Notes: generated by a model not told the origin, from the sequence alone. 64,000 nt of DNA from Qipengyuania gaetbuli (GCF_020524765.1 NZ_JAIVLR010000001.1:496001-560000); one strand, 5' to 3'; numbered from the stretch's first letter, positions 8,795 through 20,643 are shown. A program made the numbers and translations.

Positions 8795-11029
8795 TTAGTG
8801 CTCGAAGCGCACCGACAGGCCGATCACGCGCGGATCGTTCACGAAGCCGGTGTTGTTGTTGAAGTCGATACCGCCCTTCACATTATCCGCGTCGGTGATG
8901 TTGCGGGCGAAGAGAGCGACTTCCAGCGTTCCGTCACGCTTGGCGTAACCGATGCGCAGACCGCCTTCGATCTGGTTGTCGGCAACGTATTCGGCGCTGT
9001 CGTAAAGGAAGAAGCTGGTTTCGCCCTGGTAGGTCCAGTCGGTGTAGGCGAAGATTTCGCCAACGCTGCCGACCGGCACGGCATAGCGTGCGGTGACGTC
9101 GGCAATCCATTCCGGGGCATTGGGGAACGGGTTGCCGTCCACCAGCGCGCGGTCGGTGCCGCCGATGTTCACGATCGGGTCGAGCACGGTGCACTGGGCG
9201 CAGATGCCGACGGCCAGGTTCTCGTCACGGATTTCGGTGTTGTTGTAGCTGGCACCGGCCGTGACGAGGAAATTCGGCGTGATCTGGAAGGCGCTGTCGA
9301 GCTCGAAGCCCCAGCCGCGACCGTCCGCCGCATTCACGAGCTGCACGAGGTTGCCGGCACCGCCGACGGCGGAGAACTGCGGGTCCTCGATGTTGTAGAA
9401 GTAGGCGGCACCGTTCAGGCGGACGCGGCGGTCGGCCAGTTCGGACTTGAAGCCGACTTCGTAGCTCATGATCTTCTCGCTCGTCGCGATCGACGGCGGC
9501 GCGAAGAAGGCCACGTCGCGGCCCTGGATCGTCGGGGCGCGGAAACCGCTGGCGACGCGAGCGAAGACGCTGGCATCGGCGCTCACGTCGACGAATGCGG
9601 CGAGATCCCAGCTGATGCGGTCATCCTGGACCGAACGCGGCTGCGGTGCGGCACCGTCGAGGACGACGAAGTCCTTCTGGTCGTCGGTGTAGCGCAGACC
9701 GCCGGTCAGCTTGATCGTGTCGGTCACCTGCGAGGAAACCTGGCCGAACACGGCCCAGCTCTCGTTCGTGTGGTTGACGGTGACGGACGGCGGGAAGTCG
9801 AAGCCGACCGTGGTCACGTCGAAATCGCTGTCGAAGTAGAAAGCGCCGACCTGCCACTCGAAAGCACCGCCGCCGTTGCTGGCAAGGCGGACTTCCTGGG
9901 TGAACTGGTCGAGCTCGATCGAATCGCGCGTGTCCGACGGGAACGGGATGAAGCCCGGGCCCATGACCGGAAGGAAGCTCGCACCGAAGCCGCCGTCGAT
10001 GTCGCCGCGGCTCGAACCCTCGCTCGAAGCGAAGCTGGTGATCGAGGTAAAGGTGGCGAAATCGGCTTCGTAGTCGACCTTGCCGGTGATGATCTCGGCC
10101 TTGTATTCGGCCTGGTTGCCGCCGCCGGCGTCGAAGAAGACGGTGTCGCGGTCGTAATTGTCGTTCAGCTCGTTGTTGCCCGGGCCGAGGATGTTGGCGC
10201 GGAACAGCGTCGAGGTGCCGTCTAGATCGCGGATCGAGTAGCTGCCGAGGATCGACAGGCGATCGGTCGGGGTGATCAGCAGCTGGGCGCGCGCTGCGAT
10301 GTCGGCATAGGCGCCATAGGCGTCTTCCTCACCGGTGAAGCCGTTGTCCACCCAGTCGTCGCGCTGCTGCCACATGCCCGAAAGGCGCAGCGAGGCGAGG
10401 CCCGGTGCGATCGGAATGGTGAGGCCGCCGTCGATCGAAACCGAACCGAAGCTGCCGACGCTGGCCGAACCGTTGACGGTGAATTCGTCGCCCGGCTTGA
10501 CGGTGTCGATCTTGACGATGCCGGCCGGGGTATTGCGGCCGAACAGCGTGCCCTGCGGGCCGCGCAGCACTTCCACGCGCTCGACGTCGAAGATCGGGAA
10601 GCTCTTGAGCGTGACGTTTTCAAGGACGACGTCGTCCATGACGACCGAAACCGGCTGCGAGGCAGCAAGGTCGAAGTCGGTGTTGCCGAGGCCGCGGATG
10701 TAGAAGCGCGGAGCCGCACGGCCGTTCGAGCTTTCGACGAACAGGCCGGGGACGCGGCCGGCCAGCGCGGTGACGTCGGCGCCGGCGTCGAAGATGGTGC
10801 GGGTCGCGTCGGCCGACAGGATGGCTGCCGAAACGGCGACGTCCTGCAGGTTTTCCTCGCGGCGGTTGGCGGTCACGACGATCATGTCGAGCTGGCCGTT
10901 GTCGGCTTCTTCGGCACCGGTCACTTCGGTGTCGGAGCTGTCGACGTCCTGGGCCATCGCGGGCTGCGCAAGAGCGAGAGCCAGCGTGCTGGCGGAAAGG
11001 AGGCGGAGAGTAAGGGAGCGGTCAATCAT
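8795..11029 (-). CDS. TonB-dependent receptor
   Basis: A 744-residue outer-membrane receptor. It has a signal peptide (MIDRSLTLRLLSASTLALAL, cleaved near AMA-QD), a TonB-box-like segment MIVVTANRREENLQ, and a plug domain with PRFYIRGLGNTDFD and VEVLRGPQGTLFGRNTPAG. A long barrel follows, ending in GLSVRFEH. This is the architecture of the large sphingomonad receptor family; the substrate is unknown. It sits between purC and purS on the opposite strand and has its own terminator. Longer upstream in-frame starts lack a signal sequence and were rejected. Confidence 0.93.
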   Translation of the reverse strand: MIDRSLTLRLLSASTLALALAQPAMAQDVDSSDTEVTGAEEADNGQLDMIVVTANRREENLQDVAVSAAILSADATRTIFDAGADVTALAGRVPGLFVESSNGRAAPRFYIRGLGNTDFDLAASQPVSVVMDDVVLENVTLKSFPIFDVERVEVLRGPQGTLFGRNTPAGIVKIDTVKPGDEFTVNGSASVGSFGSVSIDGGLTIPIAPGLASLRLSGMWQQRDDWVDNGFTGEEDAYGAYADIAARAQLLITPTDRLSILGSYSIRDLDGTSTLFRANILGPGNNELNDNYDRDTVFFDAGGGNQAEYKAEIITGKVDYEADFATFTSITSFASSEGSSRGDIDGGFGASFLPVMGPGFIPFPSDTRDSIELDQFTQEVRLASNGGGAFEWQVGAFYFDSDFDVTTVGFDFPPSVTVNHTNESWAVFGQVSSQVTDTIKLTGGLRYTDDQKDFVVLDGAAPQPRSVQDDRISWDLAAFVDVSADASVFARVASGFRAPTIQGRDVAFFAPPSIATSEKIMSYEVGFKSELADRRVRLNGAAYFYNIEDPQFSAVGGAGNLVQLVNAADGRGWGFELDSAFQITPNFLVTAGASYNNTEIRDENLAVGICAQCTVLDPIVNIGGTDRALVDGNPFPNAPEWIADVTARYAVPVGSVGEIFAYTDWTYQGETSFFLYDSAEYVADNQIEGGLRIGYAKRDGTLEVALFARNITDADNVKGGIDFNNNTGFVNDPRVIGLSVRFEH

Positions 11030-11313
11030 GGGGATGATCCTTTTGGCCCGAAGCGTTCCTGCGCGCGGGTTGGTGGGATGGAGTGGGGGAATTGACCCGC
11101 GCCCTGTAGCGGAAATGTCGCGCTTTTCGAATCGGAAAGGCGCGGAATTGCGCGGTTCCGGAATGATGTTGCAATGCGGTGACACTCGGTTTTCAGGCTG
11201 ATGGTGGGTAAGCTGCTGTCCCCGCTCGCCTTTCGCCTGCCGCTTGCCCTTCGCGCGCACTCGCGGCATAGGCGCGCGCAAGCTTCAACCCCAAGCTATC
11301 AAAGGCGCCGCCC

Positions 11314-11547
11314 ATGAAAGTCCGTGTCCTCGTCAGCCTCAAGCCCGGCGTGCTCGACCCCCAGGGTCGCGCTGTCCACCACGCCCTTGAAGGGCTTGGC
11401 TTTTCCGGCGTCGAAGATGCGCGCGTGGGCCGCACGATCGACCTCGACCTGGCCGATGGCACCAGCGACGAAGCGCTGACCGAGATGTGCGAGAAGCTGC
11501 TCGCCAACACGGTGATCGAGAATTACCGCATCGAGAAGCTCGACTGA
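11314..11547 (+). CDS. purS: Phosphoribosylformylglycinamidine synthase subunit PurS
   Basis: A 77-residue small subunit that bridges PurL and PurQ in the FGAM synthase complex. It begins [20 protein letters not shown] and ends [10 protein letters not shown], both typical of PurS. Its stop overlaps the purQ start by one base (TGATG), so the pair is translationally coupled. The purL gene is not in the immediate neighbourhood. Confidence 0.97.
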   Translation: MKVRVLVSLKPGVLDPQGRAVHHALEGLGFSGVEDARVGRTIDLDLADGTSDEALTEMCEKLLANTVIENYRIEKLD

Positions 11548-12224
11548 TGGCCTTCCGCTCTGCCGTCATCACCTTTCCCGGTTCCAACTGCGACCGCGAC
11601 ATGGCGGTTGCGATCGAGCAGGTTTCAGGCACCGCCCCGCACCGCGTGTGGCACGGTGACGCCCAATTGCCCGACGGGCTGGACTTCATCGCCCTGCCCG
11701 GCGGCTTTTCCTATGGCGATTACCTCCGCTCGGGCGCCATGGCGGCCAACAGCCCGATCATGCGCGAAGTAATCCGTGCAGCCGAGCGCGGCGTGCCGGT
11801 CCTCGGCGTATGCAACGGCTTCCAGGTCCTGACCGAAGCACGGCTGCTGCCGGGCGCATTGATGCGCAACGCGGGCCAGAACTTCATCTGCCGCACTGTC
11901 GCGCTCAAGGTCGAGAACGCCCAGTCGCTGTTCACCAGCGGCTACGAGGCCGGGCAGGAAATCCGCATCCCGGTCGCCCACCACGACGGCAATTACTTTG
12001 CCGATGCGGAAACGCTCGACCGGCTCGAAGGCGAAGGCCGCGTGGCGTTCCGCTATGCCGAGGCGTGCAACGGTTCGCAGCGCGATATCGCGGGCGTTCT
12101 CAATGCTGCCGGCAATGTGCTGGGCATGATGCCTCACCCCGAACGCGCGATCGACCCGGCCCATGGCGGCACGGACGGACGCGCCCTGTTCGAAGCGGCA
12201 ATCCGCTCGCTCGCAGACGCCTGA
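11547..12224 (+). CDS. purQ: Phosphoribosylformylglycinamidine synthase subunit PurQ
   Basis: The glutaminase subunit (225 residues) that feeds ammonia to PurL. The N-terminal [10 protein letters not shown], the nucleophile elbow VLGVCNGFQ and the C-terminal His-Glu pair in MMPHPERA are all present. The start overlaps the purS stop. The stop abuts the stop of the leftward GGDEF-EAL gene, and the junction CGCCTGATCAGGCG is a 14-base palindrome containing both stop codons. Confidence 0.97.
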   Translation: MAFRSAVITFPGSNCDRDMAVAIEQVSGTAPHRVWHGDAQLPDGLDFIALPGGFSYGDYLRSGAMAANSPIMREVIRAAERGVPVLGVCNGFQVLTEARLLPGALMRNAGQNFICRTVALKVENAQSLFTSGYEAGQEIRIPVAHHDGNYFADAETLDRLEGEGRVAFRYAEACNGSQRDIAGVLNAAGNVLGMMPHPERAIDPAHGGTDGRALFEAAIRSLADA

Positions 12225-14579
12225 TCAGGCGCTCTTGAGCGCACCGCGGGAGAAGATCTTGCGGGCATCGGCTGCCGGCATCGGACGGCCGAAGTGGTAT
12301 CCCTGGATCTTGGTGCAGCCGAGGCGGCGGATGAGGTCCGCCTCTTCCTGGTTCTCGACGCCTTCTGCGGTCGTGGTCATGCCGAGACTGTCGGCCATGG
12401 CCACCACGGCGCGGATGATCGCGAGGCTTTCCGGGCTGTCCTGCGCCGCGCCCTGAACGAACATGCGGTCGACCTTGATGGTCGTGAATTCGAGCTTCCT
12501 GAGGTAGCCGAGCGAGGAATAGCCCGTCCCGAAATCGTCGAGCGCGACCGAACAACCCAGCGCAAGGCACTGTTCCAGCGCCTTTCGCACCACGCCGGCA
12601 TCGCGCATGAAGATGCTCTCGGTCACCTCGATTTCCAGCCGGTTTGCCGACAGGCCGCTATGCGACAGCGCGCGCACCACTGTGCCAGCGAAATCGGGCT
12701 CTAGAAGCTGTTCCGGCGAGACGTTGACGTTCACCTTGACGTGTTCCGGCCAGTTCGTTGCCGCCTCGCGGCAAGCCTCGTTCATCACCCAGGTGCCGAT
12801 GGGCACGATCAGGCGCGTGTCTTCGGCGATCGGAATGAACTTGGCCGGGCTGACGAAGCCGTGGACCTTGCTGTTCCAGCGCACGAGCGCTTCGAAACTG
12901 ACGACCTCTTCGGTATTGGCATCCACGACGGGCTGGAAATGCAGCATCATCTCGTCGTTCTCGAGCGCGGTACGCAGCGAGAATTCCAGCTGGCGCTTTT
13001 CCTCTGCGGTGGCGTGCAGCGAGGGTTCGTATTCGCAGTGGACACCGCCGCCCTCGTCCTTGGCGCGGTAGAGCGCCAAGTCGGCGTTGCGGATGATCTC
13101 CTGCACCTTCGTCCCGTCACGCGGACCGATGGCAGAACCCACGCTGGCCCCAACGTAAAGGACCTGGTTCTCGATATGGTACGGCGCGGACAAGGCCGCG
13201 ATTACCGTCTTCGCCAGCGTATCGATGCGCTTGCGGTCCGTCGCATCGCGCAACACGATCGCGAATTCATCGCCCCCCAGACGTCCGCAGACCTCGCCTT
13301 CGTCCACCAGCGGCTTGAGGCGCCGGGCAACCTCGCCAAGCATCTGGTCCCCGACGAGATGCCCGAGAGAATCGTTGACCGCCTTGAAGCGGTCGAGATC
13401 GATCATCAGGAATGCACAGCGGCTACGCCATTGCTGCGAGTATTCCAGTGCCTCGCCCAGTGCCTCGGTGAGCATCAGGCGGTTGGGCAACTGGGTCAGC
13501 GTGTCGTAGCGTGCAAGGTAAGCAATCTTCTCGCTGCTCTCGTGCTTCTCGGTCACGTCCGATCCAACACCGCGGAAACCGATGAATGAACCGTTGTCGT
13601 TGAGCATGGGGGTGCCTGAAAGCTCCCAGTACCGACGCTCGCCATTGATGACGGCCTTGACGGTGAGGTTGGAGAAGCTTTCCCGGCGCTTAAGCTTCTC
13701 GGCCAGTTCGTGAAGGCTCGGCGGAAACTGCCCGGTCTTCCAGCTATCGCCCGAAATGAGCTGGAGGAAGGGCTGCCCTTCGATCTCGGAAATCTGCTTA
13801 CCGATGGCAAAGGCCAGGCGCGGGCTCACCGAGCGCATCTTGCGGTTCGGATCGACCTGCCACAGCCAGTCGGCCTCGCCTTCCTCGAATTCGCGTAGCA
13901 GCATGGAGACGACTTCGCTCTTCTCCTGCATCGCCAATTCGGACAGGCGACCGCCGACGCGCATGCGCGCCATCTCGAATGTTCCGAGCGAACCCAGGAG
14001 CATGGTAAGCGCGATCACCCCGGCCAGCAGAAAGGAACTGTGCATCAGGGCGACGATCAGCGGGCCGACCGATGCCGCAGCAAGGAAGGCGATGGTGCTG
14101 AGCGGCACGCTGTACCGGCTCGAAGTGCTGCACACCACAAGGAAGCACAGGATAATCCAGATGCTGGAAAGCTGTTCCTGCGCACCCAGCGCGGCCAGCG
14201 CTACGACGCCGAGCGACCAGACCGCCCCCTTGTTGGCCGAAGTCATGGCGTGGGCGCGCACGTCGTCCTGATTGAACCGGCGCATTTCCGCGTTGCGCAG
14301 GCGCTTGTCGAGGCTGAAGGCATGGATGACCGACAGGCCCAGCGCGCAGCCCCATGCCACGACGAGCAGCGGGTTGACCGTCGGAATGGCAACCGCAGCG
14401 ACGAGAACGAAGGCAATCGCGTGAAGCACGGCGCGCACTACGGCGCGCTTGCTGACGAGCGAATACTGGTGGCCGTGAAGACGCGACCAGTCGACGCCTT
14501 CGACGCTCGCCAGGCCAAGCACCTGGCGGGCGGTCAAGGTCTCCGCATCGACAACCGTATTTGAACTCGTCTGGCTCAC
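12225..14579 (-). CDS. Membrane-bound PAS-GGDEF-EAL cyclic-di-GMP protein
   Basis: A 784-residue inner-membrane signalling protein. About six hydrophobic segments occupy residues 45-210, and a PAS domain covers roughly 220-350. The GGDEF domain has an intact GRLGGDEFAIV motif. The EAL domain retains FEALVRW, EVTES, LDDFGTGYSS, KVDRMF and TAEGVE, so both cyclase and phosphodiesterase active sites look complete. It would control c-di-GMP and hence motility or biofilm. A GTG start is used. It is convergent with purQ with abutting stops. The signal sensed is unknown. Confidence 0.93.
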   Translation of the reverse strand: MSQTSSNTVVDAETLTARQVLGLASVEGVDWSRLHGHQYSLVSKRAVVRAVLHAIAFVLVAAVAIPTVNPLLVVAWGCALGLSVIHAFSLDKRLRNAEMRRFNQDDVRAHAMTSANKGAVWSLGVVALAALGAQEQLSSIWIILCFLVVCSTSSRYSVPLSTIAFLAAASVGPLIVALMHSSFLLAGVIALTMLLGSLGTFEMARMRVGGRLSELAMQEKSEVVSMLLREFEEGEADWLWQVDPNRKMRSVSPRLAFAIGKQISEIEGQPFLQLISGDSWKTGQFPPSLHELAEKLKRRESFSNLTVKAVINGERRYWELSGTPMLNDNGSFIGFRGVGSDVTEKHESSEKIAYLARYDTLTQLPNRLMLTEALGEALEYSQQWRSRCAFLMIDLDRFKAVNDSLGHLVGDQMLGEVARRLKPLVDEGEVCGRLGGDEFAIVLRDATDRKRIDTLAKTVIAALSAPYHIENQVLYVGASVGSAIGPRDGTKVQEIIRNADLALYRAKDEGGGVHCEYEPSLHATAEEKRQLEFSLRTALENDEMMLHFQPVVDANTEEVVSFEALVRWNSKVHGFVSPAKFIPIAEDTRLIVPIGTWVMNEACREAATNWPEHVKVNVNVSPEQLLEPDFAGTVVRALSHSGLSANRLEIEVTESIFMRDAGVVRKALEQCLALGCSVALDDFGTGYSSLGYLRKLEFTTIKVDRMFVQGAAQDSPESLAIIRAVVAMADSLGMTTTAEGVENQEEADLIRRLGCTKIQGYHFGRPMPAADARKIFSRGALKSA

Positions 14580-14736
14580 CCCCGCACGCTTACAAGCGAA
14601 AGGTTATGCGCACGTAAACGCTTCTGGCCTTTACGCTTTTTCCTGCTTGCCCGATCGAAGGGCCTGTAACGGCGCCTAGCCCTTGAAATTGCGGGCAAAC
14701 GCGCCGACGCAATCTCAGTGAACTCTCGTCCTTACC

Positions 14737-14756
14737 GGGCCGGAAACCACCGGCCC
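14737..14756 (-). terminator. Hairpin downstream of glmS
   Basis: A perfect seven-base stem GGGCCGG/CCGGCCC with a six-base loop lies eight bases past the glmS stop. No T run follows on the minus strand, so intrinsic termination would be weak; it may act as a 3'-end stabiliser. Confidence 0.45.
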
Positions 14757-14763
14757 TGCAGGA

Positions 14764-16587
<1,824 letters not shown>

Positions 16588-16979
16588 GCAATACGCTCCT
16601 CGACTTTGGAATTGAGAACGTCACTTAGCGCTTATTGCCGCGCGATCAATCCGCCGCGGCGAGCGCCTTTCGAAGGCGTACTACACCAGAGCAGCAAGCC
16701 GGGCGGCAATGATGGCTGCCTGTCCCACTGGCGACCATTCTCCGCCCACCGGTCGGACGACCGCATCGACCACGTTCGTCAGCGAAACTACACAATGCGA
16801 GCGGGATCCCCCATCTCCCGGATTGCTGGATGCGAGGAACCGCCTCTGCGATTGAGGCGCTTGCGAGATTGCGGTGAGCGCCTTTGACAGTACAAGGCGT
16901 CTTTACCAACCATTTACCAAAGTCTTTCATGGCACGTTGGAATACGATTATTCGGCGAATGAGGGGGAGCTATCGTGAA
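16588..16979. other. Intergenic spacer between glmS and the AT-rich island
   Basis: 392 bp without a convincing gene. It must carry the leftward glmS promoter and the rightward promoter for the GT2 gene. Base composition falls towards AT over its right third, marking the island edge. A purine-rich AGGGGGAG ribosome-binding site lies about ten bases before the GT2 ATG. No repeat or attachment site was seen. Confidence 0.5.
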
Positions 16980-17984
16980 ATGACCAAAATGATCATTCAG
17001 ATCCCGTGCCTGAACGAGGCGGACACGATTGGCGACACTATCGCGACATTGCCTTCAAGCATCGAAGGGGTCGACGTGATCGAAATCCTCATAGTCGACG
17101 ATGGCAGTACGGACGACACAATAGAAAAAGCACGGTCGGCGGGCGCACATCACATCGTGCGTCACCGGCGAAACCGTGGGCTGGCCGCAGCCTTTCAGAG
17201 CGGCGTGCGCAAAGCACTTAATGAAGGTGCTGATATAGTCGTTAATACCGATGCAGATGGTCAATACGAAGGAGCGGACATCGGGAAGCTCGCCGCACCG
17301 ATCATCAATGGGACTGCCGACATTGCGTTGGGCGACCGAGGCGTTTCCGACAATGTCCATTTCGGCGTTTTCAAACGACAATTGCAGCGGCTCGGTACCC
17401 TTGTCGTTAGAAAACTATCAAAGGCAGAGATCAACGATGCTGTAAGCGGATTCCGTGCCTTCAGTCGGGAAGCCGCCAAGCGGCTGACCATAACGACTGA
17501 ATTCAGCTACACGACCGACATGTTAATCCAAGCGGGACGCAAGCGATTGGCAATCACCAGCGTTCCCATTCGCACGCACAAAACAAAACGGCCATCCCGG
17601 CTCTTCAAGTCAGTGCCGCGGTTCATAGTCAATCAGATGATCACCATTGCCCGTGCGTATACGACATACAATCCTCTACGAGTCTTCGTCACGGCCGGGT
17701 TGCTCCTAAGTTTCATCGGCCTATTGCCGATCTTGCGATTTTTCTGGTTTTTTATGCAAGGTGATGGAAACGGGCATCTACAATCCCTCGTCATCGGGAG
17801 CGCTATCTTAGTCGTAGGTGCGTTGTTCTGCATGCTTGGTATACTGGCCGACCTTCTTTCCGCAAATCGCAAGATGATCGAAACGACACTACTAGAGTTG
17901 CGGGACCTGCGCGAAGAATTTGCTGCTATTGTCGATTATAGGGATTCCAGTGAAGCGGAAAAAAATAAGGTGAATTCCACGTGA
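16980..17984 (+). CDS. Family 2 glycosyltransferase with C-terminal membrane anchor
   Basis: A 334-residue GT-A glycosyltransferase resembling polyprenyl-phosphate sugar transferases (DPM1/GtrB type). It has IIQIPCLNEADTIGDTI, the VDDGSTDDT nucleotide site, the NTDADGQY metal-binding DxD region, and two C-terminal transmembrane segments at about 237-260 and 272-295. It probably transfers a sugar from NDP-sugar to a lipid carrier; this is family-based inference. The ATG was chosen for its strong ribosome-binding site; an in-frame ATG 51 bases upstream exists. It is AT-richer than the flanking genes and overlaps the next gene by a GTGA junction. Confidence 0.85.
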   Translation: MTKMIIQIPCLNEADTIGDTIATLPSSIEGVDVIEILIVDDGSTDDTIEKARSAGAHHIVRHRRNRGLAAAFQSGVRKALNEGADIVVNTDADGQYEGADIGKLAAPIINGTADIALGDRGVSDNVHFGVFKRQLQRLGTLVVRKLSKAEINDAVSGFRAFSREAAKRLTITTEFSYTTDMLIQAGRKRLAITSVPIRTHKTKRPSRLFKSVPRFIVNQMITIARAYTTYNPLRVFVTAGLLLSFIGLLPILRFFWFFMQGDGNGHLQSLVIGSAILVVGALFCMLGILADLLSANRKMIETTLLELRDLREEFAAIVDYRDSSEAEKNKVNST

Positions 17985-19675
17985 ACAGCGCTGCTATAAA
18001 AGCACGCTCATCAACAGTGCATGAAGGATTGACCCGATGGTCTCACAGATTCAGTTCTGAGGCTTTCTGGCCCGGTCTCGGTCTGGTGTTGGTTCTTTGT
18101 TTGCATCTGCAACTCGCTCTGACCAGGTCGGTGAACTGGGACGAGTTCTTTTACTTGCATCAAGTCCACATATTTTCCCGCGGTGAGGCATTGCAGCCCC
18201 TGCAAACCATCCACGTCCGTCTTTTTTCATGGCTTGTCTCGGACATCCTGTTGGGCGTGGACCAAATCATTCGCGGTCGATTGATCATGCTTGCCGCCGA
18301 GTTCGTGACGTGCGCCTCCATTGCTGCGATTGCGTGTCGGTTTGCCGGACTTGCGACTGCGGTAATGTGTGCCTTGGCCTACGCATCGGTCGGTATAGTG
18401 ATGCAGCACGCCTACGCGTTTCGCACAGACCCTCTTTCTATAGCGCTAGGTATGGGCGCTTTGGCCCTGATGGTTAGGGGCACACTAAGATGGCAACGGA
18501 TCTTGGCCTGCGCCTTGCTTCTGGGAATGGCCTTTATGGTCACTATAAAGCTCGTGCTTCTCGTGCCGGTGTTTGCGTCGGTAGCATACCTGCGCTGGAC
18601 GGACTTCGGCTTCTCGCGTTCGGGGGCAGTTCGTATTTTGGCTATTCCACTCTTGGGAATGGCTATCGCGGGCCTACTGTATTCTGTTCATGCCTATGAC
18701 CTTTCGACCAATTCGGATGTCGGCGAGATGGTCGACAACTCCGGCAATGCGATGTTTTTCTTGGGCTGGCCTGAAAAATGGGGTTACGGTCTGCTCGCGA
18801 TATCGAGCGGGTTTCCCTTTTTCGCAGCGCTGATTGTACTCTTTATTACTTTGCCAAGATCGAGCGGATGGAGCTGGGCAGAAAAGGTAGCGCTTGCAGG
18901 ACTATGTCTCCCCCTTTCGCTGGTTTTCTTTTACGTGAACACCTACCCTTATTTCTATACCTTCATGCTAGCCCCTGTGGCCGCTAGCCTTGCAGGTTCC
19001 ATGCAGATTTTCATCAGGAGATACGGCGCAAAAAGCGTGGTCTTGGCGTTCACGCTGAATGCGGTTGCCATGTGGGCAATTGATGGAGAAAGTCGCCTCC
19101 AAGAACAGCGCACCATCCAGACGGCGGTCGCCGAAATTTTCGAGGAACCGGTCAATTACTTCGATTTCCCCGGCTTCTTTCCCGAGCACCGTAAGGCCAA
19201 CTTTTTCATGACGACTTGGGGCTTCAAGGACTACTGGAGGTCCGGAGAACCTCAGATGGCCAACACGATGGCAGAGGAGGTAGTGCCGATGCTAGCCGCT
19301 GTTGGTCCGCAGAACGGCGCACGGTTTTACGGTCTTATGGTCGATGGCGAGGATAACGGGGTATTCCATGCCGAAGATGTCATCGCACTGACGGAAAGCT
19401 ACCGCCAGTTCTGGGGCCCGATCTTCCTCGCCGGAACAGAATTGGGCTCCAACGATAAAACAACGTGGAATGTGCGCGTGCCTGGCCCCTATACAGTCAG
19501 AGGCAACATGCTTGTCGATGGCGCGAAGTTGGATACGGGTGACGTGATTTCTTTGGAGCGCGGTCAGGTGACCCTAGTCGAGATCGGCAACAAGCCTGCA
19601 TCGCTCACATGGGGCGATAATATTGCGAAGCCACCATACGACCCACCGGCTCGGCCCTATTGGACTGGATTTTAG
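17981..19675 (+). CDS. Polytopic GT-C-type glycosyltransferase-like membrane protein
   Basis: A 564-residue inner-membrane protein with roughly ten hydrophobic segments in residues 30-365 and a soluble C-terminal part. The first periplasmic loop carries NWDEFFYL with the acidic pair D54-E55, as in ArnT/PMT-like GT-C enzymes that use polyprenyl-phosphate sugars. It starts at GTG overlapping the stop of the GT2 gene, with AAGGTG upstream, so the GT2 could supply its lipid-linked sugar. Family assignment rests on topology and the DE motif only. The acceptor is unknown. Confidence 0.7.
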   Translation: MNSAAIKARSSTVHEGLTRWSHRFSSEAFWPGLGLVLVLCLHLQLALTRSVNWDEFFYLHQVHIFSRGEALQPLQTIHVRLFSWLVSDILLGVDQIIRGRLIMLAAEFVTCASIAAIACRFAGLATAVMCALAYASVGIVMQHAYAFRTDPLSIALGMGALALMVRGTLRWQRILACALLLGMAFMVTIKLVLLVPVFASVAYLRWTDFGFSRSGAVRILAIPLLGMAIAGLLYSVHAYDLSTNSDVGEMVDNSGNAMFFLGWPEKWGYGLLAISSGFPFFAALIVLFITLPRSSGWSWAEKVALAGLCLPLSLVFFYVNTYPYFYTFMLAPVAASLAGSMQIFIRRYGAKSVVLAFTLNAVAMWAIDGESRLQEQRTIQTAVAEIFEEPVNYFDFPGFFPEHRKANFFMTTWGFKDYWRSGEPQMANTMAEEVVPMLAAVGPQNGARFYGLMVDGEDNGVFHAEDVIALTESYRQFWGPIFLAGTELGSNDKTTWNVRVPGPYTVRGNMLVDGAKLDTGDVISLERGQVTLVEIGNKPASLTWGDNIAKPPYDPPARPYWTGF

Positions 19676-19693
19676 TGACTGGCGAACGGAAAA

Positions 19694-19902
19694 TGATCAA
19701 CACGGTCCGCGTTTTGATCGCACCGCTGAGTATTTGGAGGGAGCGGAGGAGCCGTCCCGCAATTTGGCTGGCAATGGCGTTGTTCGCTTTTCGGACGTTA
19801 TATTCGCTAACCCCTCTCGAGATAAACTGGACTTGGTCGGGTTTTGCCGCGATGGGCTTCCTCACGCTGGGTGCTGCTCCTCATGGCTTGGGCGTGTGGT
19901 AA
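19694..19902 (+). CDS. Small hydrophobic open frame, possibly a gene remnant
   Basis: 69 codons beginning MINTVRVLIAPLSIW, with one or two hydrophobic stretches (AIWLAMALFAFRTLYSL and WSGFAAMGFLTLGAAP). It ends about 80 bases before the decayed IS element. The ribosome-binding site is weak (GGAAA). It could be a small membrane protein of the island or the beginning of a gene cut by rearrangement at the IS. I do not recognise it. Confidence 0.3.
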
Positions 19903-20009
19903 GCGCATATCGTTTGGGGCGGCACTCCACGTGAGTTCGCATGCACAAATGGCCGAGGCTTTACCTTTGCCTGGCGCAGACGTGACCCCTAGCTTTCCTC
20001 CAGCTGGGA

Positions 20010-20643
20010 TTAGAGCCGGGCGGTTGTTTTGCGCATCGGCGCGGTTGCAGCAATGGGCTGCGTAGCGGAGCCCGTAGGGCGTAGCGAAGCACGCCATGGC
20101 TTATCCAGTTCGGCGGCGAACGCCGCCGGGGTTAAGTAGCCAAGAAACTAGTGCGGTCGCTCCCGGTTGTAGTCATCGACTTATGCGGCGATCTCGACCC
20201 GGGCATGGACCAGGCTCAGGAACAGTGTCACGCTGAGCACGCGGAACCGGTGACCGGAGGCCATCTGGTCATGCACGAAGACCAGGCTCCAGCGCTGGTT
20301 CGGCAGCGCCAGCACCGGAGCAAGTGCTCTCGTGCCCACAGCACGCCTGCGGCTGCATCTCCGCCTGACCGCCTGCCTGTCCTCAGGGTAGAGCCTCTGG
20401 GTCTTCTCGCGGTTGATCATGACCCCCTCCCGGCGCAGCAGGATGTGCAGGCGGCGTTAGCCGAAACGGCGACGCTGGTTGGCCGGCTCGCGCAGCTTCT
20501 CACGCAGACCGGCATCATCGTCCCAGATGGAACGGTAGCGCACGCTCTTGCGATCTGCATCGATGACACGGCACGCCCGCCGTTCGCTCATCCCGTAGCA
20601 GGGCTGGAGATGAGCGACAGCTTCCCGCATGGCGGCGGGCGTC
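20010..20643 (-). pseudogene. IS3-family transposase OrfB, degraded
   Basis: Translating the -1 frame after orfA gives recognisable OrfB sequence. There is a nonsense codon in RRRFG*RRLHILL (TAA at 20457-20459). Then PNQRWSLVFVHDQ runs to RFRVLSV and jumps directly to LFLSLVHARVEIAA, so the middle with the DDE catalytic residues is deleted. Two further stops lie around VDDYNRERPH before the tail TPAAFAAELDKPWR. The gene is non-functional by at least four lesions. Confidence 0.88.

Noticed and set aside
8783-10225. A long open frame of 480 codons antisense to the TonB receptor gene
   Set aside because: It is a mirror of GC-rich codon use on the other strand, has no ribosome-binding site or recognisable motif, and the receptor frame is certain.
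12218-12231. Palindrome CGCCTGATCAGGCG at the purQ/GGDEF-EAL junction as a bidirectional terminator
   Set aside because: The arms meet with no loop and there is no T tract; it arises from two abutting TGA stops in similar contexts.
14613-14641. CGTAAA/TTTACG with a T run between the GGDEF-EAL and glmS genes as a rightward terminator
   Set aside because: The stem is only six bp and AT-rich, and no rightward gene ends upstream of it.
16588-16979. A glmS ribozyme or riboswitch in the glmS leader
   Set aside because: No recognisable ribozyme core; this RNA is known mainly from Gram-positive bacteria.
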